NCBI GenBank assembly: GCA_003242195.1
Contig: QGUQ01000083.1
Coordinates: 1-7,606, forward strand
DNA from: Bacillota bacterium
GTDB taxonomy: Bacteria > Bacillota > Sulfobacillia > Thermaerobacterales > Thermaerobacteraceae
DNA length: 7,606 nt
Direction: 5' to 3'
The translations under genes and the position numbers were made by a program. Below are positions 1 to 6,038 of this stretch, piece after piece. The first letter of the stretch is position 1, and each line of letters starts with the position of its first letter. The notes under the pieces were generated by a model. The model was not told the origin of the DNA. It worked only from the letters and a program-made list of their open reading frames with translations, and made no database searches.

Positions 1-1097
1 GGCCCCGGGCCCGGGGGGGCCCCCGCCCGAAACCCCGGGGTCCCGATGCCGGCGTAGGCGTCGATGACCCCCGGGCCCCCCCCGCCACGGCTCCCGCCGG
101 CGGGCCCGTTGCCGGGCCGCCCCGGGCTGGCCGGCATGCCCCTTGCCGTTCCGGCCCCCAGGGCCTCGTCCAGGGCCCACTGATACAGCCGCTCCGCCTG
201 CACCGGGTTCACCTGGTAGAAGGAGGCCAGGGAGACGCGGAAGCGCAGCCCGCCCAGCTCGTCCACCAACCAGGGCCGGCCGGCGATGGGCACCGTCTCC
301 TCCCCCAGGATGGTGTTACCCCGCCGCCGGTTGATGTTCTTGACCACGCCCACCAGCTCGGGCACCCGCCGGCCCAGGAAGGCGGCCAGCTCCTCCTCTG
401 CCGGCAGCGCGTCCCCGTTGATCACCAGCCCGGCCAGGGCCTCGCCCGTCTTGAGCCCGACCCGCGCGACCACGTGGCGCAGGAGCCCGGAATGGGTCGC
501 CTCGTCGTAGATGGGGGTGGCGCGGCCGGCCGGCGTCTCCTCCAGCCACTCCCGGACGGCGGCCACCACGCGGTTGATCACCGGGTGCTGGATGGCGCAG
601 CCGGCCGGGCCGAAGTCCACCGGCTCGTGGGTTCCCCGGGCGAAGAACCCCAGCTCCACCCGGCCCCCGGGGCGCCGCCGCACCGGCACCGCCGCCTTGT
701 TGCGGTAGTACCACGGCCGCTCCATCGCCAGGGTGGGAAGAACCAGCGGCCTTTCCAGCTTGCCGATGCGGGTCAGGGCGTCGATCACCTGCTGGCGCTT
801 CCAGGCCAGCTGCGCCTCGTAGGCCAGGTGCTGGAGCTGGCAGCCGCCGCACGCCCCGAAAAGGGGACAGGCGGCGCCGGTGCGCCCGGGACCCGGTTCC
901 AGGATTTCTTCCAGCTCGGCCCGGGCGTAGCGGGGTTTCACTTCCACCACCCGGGCGCGGACGCGGTCCCCGGGAGCGCCCAGGGGGACGAACACGGCCA
1001 TGCCCTCATAGCGGCCGACGGCGTCGCCCTCGGCCGCCAGCCCGTGTAGGGTGAGCTCGATGCGGTCGCCCGGGACCACGGGCCCCCCGCCTTTCAT
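1..1097 (-). CDS. rlmD: 23S rRNA (uracil-C5)-methyltransferase, RlmD/TrmA family, partial (C-terminus beyond the left edge)
   Basis: SAM-dependent enzyme that methylates C5 of a uracil in 23S rRNA (U1939 in the RlmD family; U747 specificity cannot be excluded). 365 codons are open from the ATG at 1097 to the edge. An N-terminal TRAM-like beta domain (about residues 8-65) is followed by the family's iron-sulfur cysteines C77-x5-C83-x2-C86 (CPLFGACGGC) and a fourth at C167 (GCAIQHP). Further family motifs are KNINRRRGNTILG near 253-265, SFYQVNPVQAERLY at 292-305, and the start of the SAM-binding motif, VIDAYAGIGT at 344-353. The catalytic Cys and C-terminal motifs lie outside the window (family length about 450). 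A Gly/Pro-rich stretch at 313-343 and an unconvincing end after 353 are unusual. ATG 1109, ATG 1097 and GTG 1079 are all possible starts. AAGGGAGG sits almost against 1097, while AAAGGCGG is better spaced for 1079. Confidence 0.9.
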   Translation of the reverse strand, partial: MKGGGPVVPGDRIELTLHGLAAEGDAVGRYEGMAVFVPLGAPGDRVRARVVEVKPRYARAELEEILEPGPGRTGAACPLFGACGGCQLQHLAYEAQLAWKRQQVIDALTRIGKLERPLVLPTLAMERPWYYRNKAAVPVRRRPGGRVELGFFARGTHEPVDFGPAGCAIQHPVINRVVAAVREWLEETPAGRATPIYDEATHSGLLRHVVARVGLKTGEALAGLVINGDALPAEEELAAFLGRRVPELVGVVKNINRRRGNTILGEETVPIAGRPWLVDELGGLRFRVSLASFYQVNPVQAERLYQWALDEALGAGTARGMPASPGRPGNGPAGGSRGGGGPGVIDAYAGIGTPGFRAGAPPGPG

Positions 1098-1249
1098 GCC
1101 TCCCTTCATCCCCCCTTCACCCCGCCCTGCATCGGCGGCACCCCATGCTCCGGCCGTGCCCCACGACCGGAGCTGCCAGCCCGGCTGCCCGCCCCGGGCA
1201 GGAAACGGGCAGCGCCAGTCCAATGGTGTGTTGGAGGAGGTGCCGGTCC
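1098..1249. other. Divergent intergenic region between the methyltransferase and YHS genes
   Basis: These 150 bases separate two divergently transcribed genes and should hold promoters for both, but no convincing -35/-10 pair is visible on either strand. A perfect 8-bp inverted repeat, GCTGCCCG (1184-1191) and CGGGCAGC (1206-1213), lies upstream of the YHS gene. A competing 6-bp stem, TGCCCG/CGGGCA (1186-1191/1195-1200), shares its left arm. The two alternative folds could be an operator or a leader hairpin; in DNA this GC-rich they may also be chance. Confidence 0.35.
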
Positions 1250-1446
1250 ATGGCCATCGACCCCGTTTGCGGCATGGAGATCGACGAGGCGACCGCCGAG
1301 GAGATGGGCGCCGAGACCACCGTGTACAAGGGCAAGACCTATAATTCCTGCGCCCCTTCTGCCGGGAACAGTTCGAGCGGGACCCCGAGAAGTACCTGCA
1401 GCGGCCCGGGGCCCATCACGACGAGATCCACGGCGACCACCACTGA
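1250..1446 (+). pseudogene. YHS-domain metal-binding protein, frameshifted
   Basis: Small soluble YHS-domain protein of the sort that accompanies heavy-metal transporters. Translation from ATG 1250 gives MAIDPVCGMEI, the classic YHS opening, then VYKGKTYNSCAP, after which the frame becomes nonsense. Inserting one base in the C run at 1353-1356 restores PFCREQFERDPEKYLQRP and ends in the His/Asp-rich tail AHHDEIHGDHH at the TGA at 1444-1446. The restored protein is about 65 residues, a normal size for a stand-alone YHS protein, with Cys at DPVCGM and a C-x3-C pair (SCAPFC) matching the family's CCPGC. A strong ribosome binding site, GGAGGAGG (1233-1240), is nine bases from the ATG. Because the sequence after the shift is well conserved, a sequencing error or very recent mutation is more likely than an old pseudogene. 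NS, where the family usually has YF before the first Cys, hints at further base errors at 1341-1350. It is convergent with the CDF exporter. Confidence 0.8.
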
Positions 1447-1449
1447 GGG

Positions 1450-1480
1450 GGCGGCCCTCGGCCGCCGGGGTGGTGTCCCC
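1450..1480 (+). terminator. Possible terminator hairpins after the YHS gene
   Basis: A perfect 7-bp stem, GGCGGCC (1450-1456) and GGCCGCC (1460-1466) with loop CTC, begins three bases after the YHS stop codon. A weaker GGGG/CCCC stem (1467-1470/1477-1480) follows directly. It lies between two convergent genes, where a terminator is expected. There is no T-tract (next bases TCCCTTG), so intrinsic termination is uncertain. Confidence 0.4.
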
Positions 1481-1514
1481 TCCCTTGCCGGCATCCGCTC
1501 GCTTGGGCGGCGCC

Positions 1515-2426
1515 TCACGGCTCGTGGGGCTCTACGTGGACGTGGACGTGGCGGATGTCGGGGTCCGCGCGCAGGACCTGCTCCACTCTGTCGGCCACGG
1601 CGTGGGCTTCTTCCACCGTCAGCCCCGGGTCGACGGTGATGGTCACGTCCACGGCGGCGGTGTGACCCAGCTGCCGCGCCCGCAGGTCGCGCACCGCCCG
1701 CACCCCCGGCACGGCCGCCACGCGGTCGCGGAGGCTGGAGAGCCTTCCCGTGTCGAAGCCGTCCAGCAGCTCGTGGGCCGCTTCCGAGATGAGCTCCCAC
1801 GCCGTGCGCACCACCAGCAGGGCCACCAGGATGCCCGCCAGGGGGTCGGCCCAGCGCCAGCCCTGGCGAGCTCCGGCAACGCCCGCCACCGTCCCCAGGC
1901 TCACCAGGGCATCGGACCGGTTGTCCCGGGCCGCCGCCAGCAGGGCGGTGCTGCCCGTGCGGCGGGCCAGCCGCTGGTTATAGGCCGCGACCGCGGTCAT
2001 CACGACCGCCGAGCCCAGGCCGATCCAGGCCGCGTAGGGTTCCGGGGCCGCGGCGTCCGCAGCGAGTACCGCCTGGAGGGCGCCCATCCCCACGTCCACC
2101 CCCACCAGCGCCATGACGGTGCCGACGATGATCTGGGCCACGGTCTCCGCCCGGCCGTGGCCGTAGCGGTGTTCCGCGTCGGCGGGCGTGGCGGCGACAC
2201 GAATCCCCCAGAGTACCGCCACGGAGGCCAGGACGTCCGTCAGGTTGTTGAGCCCGTCGGCCACCAGGCCGCGCGAGCCCGCCCGCCAGCCGGCCAGGAT
2301 CTTGGCCGCGCTGAGCAACATGTAGGTGGCGATGCTAAGCCAGGCGCCGCGGGTGCTGGTCCGAGGTCCGTCCGCCCGTCCTCCCTCGTTGCCCCGGACG
2401 CCGGCCCGCTCCTTGCCCCCCACCAC
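1515..2426 (-). CDS. Cation diffusion facilitator (CDF) family metal efflux transporter
   Basis: Inner-membrane metal ion/proton antiporter exporting a divalent cation. Numbered from the upstream ATG at 2441 (308 residues), six hydrophobic segments cover about 35-220 and a soluble C-terminal metal-binding/dimerisation domain covers 225-308. TM2 carries SRGLVADGLNNLTD (N65-x3-D69), TM5 carries ARDNRSDALVSLG (D173-x3-D177), and HRYGHGRAE (91-99) is the usual loop after TM2. The C-terminus is His-rich (HVHVHVEPHEP). N-x3-D in TM2 with D-x3-D in TM5 differs from the H/D-x3-D and H-x3-D of zinc exporters and suggests a manganese-type CDF; that is inference. Start: GGGAGG lies inside the first codons after ATG 2441 and is seven bases from GTG 2426, while nothing resembling a ribosome site precedes 2441, so GTG 2426 is preferred (303 residues). 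The gene is convergent with the YHS gene. Confidence 0.92.
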   Translation of the reverse strand: MVGGKERAGVRGNEGGRADGPRTSTRGAWLSIATYMLLSAAKILAGWRAGSRGLVADGLNNLTDVLASVAVLWGIRVAATPADAEHRYGHGRAETVAQIIVGTVMALVGVDVGMGALQAVLAADAAAPEPYAAWIGLGSAVVMTAVAAYNQRLARRTGSTALLAAARDNRSDALVSLGTVAGVAGARQGWRWADPLAGILVALLVVRTAWELISEAAHELLDGFDTGRLSSLRDRVAAVPGVRAVRDLRARQLGHTAAVDVTITVDPGLTVEEAHAVADRVEQVLRADPDIRHVHVHVEPHEP

Positions 2427-2440
2427 GGCCTTTCCTCCCA
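2427..2440 (-). promoter_or_regulatory. Ribosome binding site that decides the CDF start
   Basis: Read on the minus strand this is TGGGAGGAAAGGCC followed by GTG. GGGAGG is seven bases before the GTG at 2426, a good spacing, whereas the ATG at 2441 overlaps it and has only GCAAGCTTGTTGT upstream. This favours a start five codons downstream of the first in-frame ATG. Confidence 0.6.
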
Positions 2441-2478
2441 TACAACAAGCTTGCGCCCGTGCAAAACCGCCATCACGC

Positions 2479-2516
2479 AGGGAGGCCTGCGCCGGTCCTC
2501 CGGCGCAGGCCTCCCT
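2479..2516 (-). terminator. Perfect 17-bp hairpin between the ABC operon and the CDF gene
   Basis: Arms AGGGAGGCCTGCGCCGG (2479-2495) and CCGGCGCAGGCCTCCCT (2500-2516) pair without mismatch around a 4-base loop. It lies about 85 bases downstream of the ATPase stop and 53 bases upstream of the preferred CDF start. The likeliest role is terminating the ABC operon. No T-tract follows directly on the minus strand (GCGTGATGGCGG, then TTTT), so it may be a Rho-independent terminator of the T-poor kind, an mRNA-stabilising stem, or, if the -10 sequence at 2532-2540 is used, a structure inside the CDF leader. Confidence 0.6.
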
Positions 2517-2531
2517 TCCCGCAGCGCATTC

Positions 2532-2540
2532 AGTATACCA
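2532..2540 (-). promoter_or_regulatory. Candidate extended -10 promoter for the CDF gene
   Basis: The minus strand reads TGGTATACT, an extended -10 (TGn plus TATACT, one mismatch from TATAAT), conspicuous as AT-rich sequence in a GC-rich region. No -35 hexamer is visible at the usual distance, which extended -10 promoters tolerate. Transcription would begin near 2525 and give a leader of about 100 bases containing the 17-bp hairpin. Confidence 0.4.
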
Positions 2541-2600
2541 TGCCGGCGGCTTCCCCGCGCAGCCCCGACGCCCTCTGGCGCCGCCCGCCCCGCCGCCACG

Positions 2601-3419
2601 CTACCGGGCCTGGGCGGCACCCGGTTCACCGTCCCGGCGGCGAGCGGCCAGCACCTCCTCCCGGAGCGCCTTCCAAACCCGCTCGTAGAGGCCGGCATAG
2701 GCCGGGTGGGTGCGAATGGCGGCCGGGTCGCGCGGGCGCGGGATCGGCACGGGGAAGTCGGCCTTGATCCGGCCCGGAGCGGCGGTGAAGATCACGATCC
2801 GGTCCGCCAGGTGGATGGCCTCGTCGATGGAATGGGTCACATAGAGGACCGTCTTGCGGTTGCCCTCCCAGATGCGCATCAGTTCCTCCGCCAGCAGCAG
2901 CTTGTTCTGCTCATCCAGGGCGGCGAAGGGTTCGTCCATCAACAGGATCTCGGGGTCGGTGGCAAAGGCGCGGGCGACGCTGACCCGCTGCTTCATCCCG
3001 CCCGAGAGCTGGTGGGGATAGGCGTCGGCGAAGGGTTCGAGCCCCACCAGGCGGAGGTAGCGGTCGACGGTGCGCTCCCGCTCGGCCCGCGGCACCCGGC
3101 GCATGGCCAGGCCGTAGCCGATGTTGCGGCGTACCGTCATCCACGGGAAGACGGACTGCTCCTGGAACACCATGGCGTGCAGGGGGCGGGCCGGATCCCG
3201 CCGGGACACCTCGATGCTGCCGGCCGTGGGCCGCTCCAGGCCCGCCAGGATGCGCAACAAGGTGGTCTTGCCGCAGCCGGACGGCCCCACCAGGCAGGCG
3301 AACTCCCCCTCCCGGACGTCCAGGTCGATGCCGTCCAGGGCGGTGACGGTGCCGCGGCGCGTCTCGAATTGCTTGACCAGCCCGCGGAGTTGGACCTTGG
3401 GTTGCGCGGCCATCATCAT
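2601..3419 (-). CDS. NitT/TauT-type ABC transporter ATP-binding protein
   Basis: Cytoplasmic ATPase that drives the importer formed with the permease and lipoprotein encoded upstream. All nucleotide-binding motifs are intact: Walker A GPSGCGKTT (45-53), Q-loop FQEQSVFPW (Q86), signature LSGGMKQR (138-145), Walker B ILLMDEPFAALD (158-169) and switch His in VTHSIDEA (H196). The FPWMTV sequence after the Q-loop and the APGRI segment near 214-218 are typical of the SsuB/TauB/NrtD group (nitrate, sulfonate, taurine, pyrimidine precursors). At 272 residues it has the usual length and no extra C-terminal regulatory domain. Three consecutive ATG codons (3419, 3416, 3413) could start it. GGGGGG at 3420-3425 is six bases from the third, so M3 may be the true start. 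The gene begins ten bases after the permease stop, so the two are co-transcribed. Confidence 0.95.
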   Translation of the reverse strand: MMMAAQPKVQLRGLVKQFETRRGTVTALDGIDLDVREGEFACLVGPSGCGKTTLLRILAGLERPTAGSIEVSRRDPARPLHAMVFQEQSVFPWMTVRRNIGYGLAMRRVPRAERERTVDRYLRLVGLEPFADAYPHQLSGGMKQRVSVARAFATDPEILLMDEPFAALDEQNKLLLAEELMRIWEGNRKTVLYVTHSIDEAIHLADRIVIFTAAPGRIKADFPVPIPRPRDPAAIRTHPAYAGLYERVWKALREEVLAARRRDGEPGAAQAR

Positions 3420-3429
3420 CCCCCCATGT

Positions 3430-4344
3430 CTAGCGGGGCCGCCAGGGCAGCACGACGCGCTCCAGTTCGTTGAGGGCCATCGTGAACAGGTAGCCGAAGA
3501 AGGCCAGGAGGACGAGCCCGATGTACATGGCCGCCATATCCCAGACCTGGTAGGAGTTCCAGATCAGGTATCCCAGCCCGCTACGGGCGCCGATCATCTC
3601 CGCCGCCACGATCAGAAGCAGGGCGACGCCCATGCCCAGCTTCAGCCCGGCAAAGATCATGGGCAGCGCCCCGGGCCAGGCCACCGTGCGGTAGAAGTCC
3701 AGCCGGGAAGCGCCGAAGTGGCGCGCCACATCCACATAGATGCGGTCGATGTTCACCACCCCCGCCACCGTGTTGACCAGGACCAGGGTGAAGCAGCCCA
3801 GGGCGATGGTGACGATCTTGAAGGTCTCCCCGACCCCGAAGACCATGAGCAGCAAGGGCAGCAAGGCGATCTTCGGGATGGGGTACAGGGCGGCGACGAT
3901 GGGCTCCAGCAGGGCGCGCACAAGGGGGAACAACCCCATGGTCAGCCCGATGACGACGGCGGGAGCGGCTCCAGCGGTGAAGCCCAGCACGACCCGCAAC
4001 AGGCTGATGCCCACGTGCCGCCCCAGGCTCCCGTCGGCCACCAACTCCAGGAACCGGACCGCTACCTGGGACGGGGGCGGGAAGAACCGCACGTCCAGCA
4101 GGCCCGCCCGCACCAAGACCTCCCACAGGACCAGCAAGGCCAGCGGGCTGAGAATCGACAGCAGGCGGTCGCGGTGAGCGGCCAGCAGCCGGCGGGGCGC
4201 CCGTCCCGGGCCGGGGCCGGTCCGGGTGGTGGCCTGGGGGTGGCCCCCGGTCCCCCTTCGAGCCCGGAGCGGGCGGCTTCCGGCCGGTCGCGGCAAGGCG
4301 GTGCGAGCCGGCTGGTGTCCTTCGGCTTCCGGGGTGAGGCTCAT
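3430..4344 (-). CDS. NitT/TauT-type ABC transporter permease
   Basis: Membrane subunit of the importer, 304 residues, of the SsuC/TauC/NrtB family. About six transmembrane segments cover residues 62-297. The family signature LYPIPKIALLPLLLMVFGVGE is at 153-173, and the EAA-type loop that docks on the ATPase is DVARHFGASRLDFYRTVAWP at 205-224, with D and V replacing the first E and A. The end, MALNELERVVLPWRP, is typical. The start at ATG 4344 is supported by GAGGGAGGG about six bases upstream; the frame stays open further upstream, but that part is low-complexity and has no comparable start. An N-terminal Pro/Arg/Gly-rich tail of about 55 residues precedes the first membrane segment, longer than usual in this family. 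Ten bases separate its stop from the ATPase. Confidence 0.94.
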   Translation of the reverse strand: MSLTPEAEGHQPARTALPRPAGSRPLRARRGTGGHPQATTRTGPGPGRAPRRLLAAHRDRLLSILSPLALLVLWEVLVRAGLLDVRFFPPPSQVAVRFLELVADGSLGRHVGISLLRVVLGFTAGAAPAVVIGLTMGLFPLVRALLEPIVAALYPIPKIALLPLLLMVFGVGETFKIVTIALGCFTLVLVNTVAGVVNIDRIYVDVARHFGASRLDFYRTVAWPGALPMIFAGLKLGMGVALLLIVAAEMIGARSGLGYLIWNSYQVWDMAAMYIGLVLLAFFGYLFTMALNELERVVLPWRPR

Positions 4345-4588
4345 GGGTCTCCCTCCCTCGCAGGAAACGACGGTTCGCAGTCGGCGGGCCAGGACACCGA
4401 GAGGACCGGTGTCGTCCGCGGTAGCCCCAGGAAAGGGGGCGGCGGCCGCCGCGCGGGCCGGGAGCGGGACCCGGGCGCTCCCCGCCCGCGCGGGCGACCG
4501 CCACCCAACTTGTCGCCCTGGTACCCGCCGGAGGGGAGCGGCCGGCCGGTAGGGCGGCGGGCGGATCCGGCCTGCCTCTCCCGGTCCC
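4345..4588 (-). other. Structured GC-rich spacer between binding protein and permease
   Basis: A 244-base gap inside an otherwise compact operon. It contains inverted repeats: GACACCG (4393-4399) with CGGTGTC (4407-4413), and the perfect palindrome CGCCCGCGCGGGCG (4483-4496). No T-tract or clear promoter is visible. Stems at this place often stabilise the upstream message or cut readthrough, so that the binding protein is made in excess; that role is inference. No gene is supported in it. Confidence 0.4.
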
Positions 4589-5737
4589 TTACGGCTCGTA
4601 GGGACCGAGCACGCCCACCGCGTAGTCCGCCAGGGACTGGTCGACCACCCGCTGGAGGTCGACCTCCCCCGTGAAGTGGCCGTTGTCCCGGTACCAGTCG
4701 AGCTGCGCCTGCAAGCTCTCCACATTCAGCCGGCCGTCGGGATTCAGCCCCGGCACGTAGACCTTCTCCCAGAGCGAGGCATCCTTGAGGGCCGTGTACT
4801 CGGTCATGATGGGGATGATCTCGGCCATCTTGGCCTGATCACGCTTGACGAAGGCGTCGTTGTAGTCCCGCAGGGCCTTGACATAGGCCAGCATGAACCG
4901 CTGCGAGAGTTCCTTGTCGGCGACGAACTGCGGGCTGGCCAGCACCTCGGCGATCTGGAAGCCCTGCGCGTAGTCACGCCCGGCATCGCCGAACCGTTTG
5001 AGGATGCCCTGGGCTTCCCCCTGGGTGATCAGGGGCTCGATGTGCATCGCCACATCCACGGCGCCGTTGGCCAGAGCGGCGTTCATGTCCCCGAAGGACT
5101 TGATGATCACGTACTCGACGTCGTCCTTGGTCAGTCCGGCGTGCTTCAGGGCCAGATCGACCAGCTGTTCGTCCAGCGAGGCCTCCGAGGTGATGGCGAT
5201 GCGCCGGCCCTTGAGGTCCGCGTAGTCGCGGATCCGGTCGGCCTTGTCAGCCGCCACCGTCAGGTTGAAGTAGGACCGCCCCGGCACATTCTCACCCTTG
5301 GTGGCGATGAGGCGGATGTCCAGCCCGCTCTGGATGGCGTTCCAGAGGCCGACGCTGAGCACCCCACCCGCCACCTGCACCTGGCCGGCGGCCAGAGCGG
5401 GCAGCATGTAGGCGCTGGACTCAAAGGTGACGAACTCCGGCTTGATGCAAAGATCCCGGAAGTACCCCTTCTCCGTGGCGATGTAGAAGCCGGCTCCCGA
5501 AGGCGCGCCGTCTTCCGCGATCTTGACGGTGACCTCTTGCCGGAGCGGCGGTACGCCCGCCAGGCCCGGCCGGTTGGCACACTCCCCGCTCCCACCCTGG
5601 CTGCCGGCGCCCGTGGAGCCCTGGTCCCCGCCCGCCCCGCCGGTTCCTCCCCCCGGCGCCGGTGTCCCGGCACCCCCACACGCCGCCAGCAGGAGGGCCG
5701 CGGCGACCAGCGCCACCAGTACCACTCGTCGTTTCAT
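4589..5737 (-). CDS. NitT/TauT-type ABC transporter substrate-binding lipoprotein
   Basis: Extracellular, lipid-anchored solute receptor for the importer, 382 residues, of the SsuA/TauA/THI5-like (NMT1) family. A lipoprotein signal peptide has a basic start (MKRR), a hydrophobic core at 5-18 and lipobox LAAC with the acylated Cys at C20. A Gly/Ser-rich tether follows at 21-52. The receptor domain runs from about 68 and shows the family pattern GAPSGAGFYIATEKGYF (77-93), YMLPALAAGQVQVAGG (110-125), DLKGRRIAI (174-182) and ALANGAVDVAMHIEPLITQ (221-239). C53 and C97 could form a disulfide. The start is supported by GGGAGGT nine bases before ATG 5737. It is the first gene of the operon, with permease and ATPase downstream. 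The substrate is not predictable: sulfonates, nitrate, pyrimidine precursors and aromatic acids are all carried by relatives. Confidence 0.93.
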   Translation of the reverse strand: MKRRVVLVALVAAALLLAACGGAGTPAPGGGTGGAGGDQGSTGAGSQGGSGECANRPGLAGVPPLRQEVTVKIAEDGAPSGAGFYIATEKGYFRDLCIKPEFVTFESSAYMLPALAAGQVQVAGGVLSVGLWNAIQSGLDIRLIATKGENVPGRSYFNLTVAADKADRIRDYADLKGRRIAITSEASLDEQLVDLALKHAGLTKDDVEYVIIKSFGDMNAALANGAVDVAMHIEPLITQGEAQGILKRFGDAGRDYAQGFQIAEVLASPQFVADKELSQRFMLAYVKALRDYNDAFVKRDQAKMAEIIPIMTEYTALKDASLWEKVYVPGLNPDGRLNVESLQAQLDWYRDNGHFTGEVDLQRVVDQSLADYAVGVLGPYEP

Positions 5738-5977
5738 CCGCTCTTGACCTCCCGGCGTAGATGACGGCCCCGGACCGGCGTCGCCCCCCCACCGCCCTCC
5801 GCAACCCCGCTCCGGGCGGCGGACCGGTGTGAGGAAACCTGACGGGCCGGGCCGTGACGGCTACCCCACGATATGCCGGGGCGGTAGGCAGGTGTGCAGG
5901 CGAGGCGGGCCGGGACGGCCCTCGCGGAAGGCGGGTTGCGGGGGGCGGGCTGCACCGGCGGGACGGCCCGCAAACTA
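5738..5977 (-). other. Upstream region of the ABC operon
   Basis: About 240 bases between the NSAR-family terminator hairpin and the binding-protein gene, presumed to carry the operon promoter. The ribosome site GGGAGGT is at 5747-5753. No convincing -35/-10 pair was found; CATATCGT near 5868-5875 is the only AT-leaning patch. An 11-base direct repeat, CGGGACGGCCC, occurs at 5911-5921 and 5959-5969, and a small inverted repeat, GCCGTGACGGC, at 5851-5861; either might be an operator. I looked for thiamine-pyrophosphate and other familiar riboswitch cores and saw none. No gene is supported here. Confidence 0.4.
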
Positions 5978-6010
5978 CGCCTGATGGGCGGCTTCGCCGC
6001 CCATCAGGCG
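5978..6010 (-). terminator. Terminator hairpin after the NSAR-family gene
   Basis: Perfect 15-bp stem, CGCCTGATGGGCGGC (5978-5992) and GCCGCCCATCAGGCG (5996-6010), with a 3-base loop. It starts 28 bases after the stop codon of the NSAR-family gene and is followed on the minus strand by TAGTTTGCGG, a weak T-rich tail. Position and symmetry support an intrinsic terminator separating this gene from the ABC operon. Confidence 0.7.
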
Positions 6011-6038
6011 CCGGCAGCTTTGCGGACAGGGTCTGCGG

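Noticed and set aside
1470..3473. Very long plus-strand open frame (667 codons) across the CDF and ATPase genes
   Set aside because: It is antisense to two well-recognised minus-strand genes. Its residues are Gly/Arg/His/Pro-rich with no domain, as expected where high GC removes stop codons.
4345..4725. Longer permease starting far upstream at 4725
   Set aside because: It would overlap the binding-protein gene and add low-complexity residues; ATG 4344 has an excellent ribosome site.
4676..5764. Plus-strand open frame of 362 codons opposite the binding protein
   Set aside because: It mirrors the codons of the lipoprotein gene, which has a signal peptide, lipobox and family motifs; the plus-strand frame has none.
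5738..5977. TPP or other riboswitch upstream of the binding-protein gene
   Set aside because: THI5-like transporters sometimes have one, but none of the conserved TPP core sequences (such as CTGAGA) could be found.
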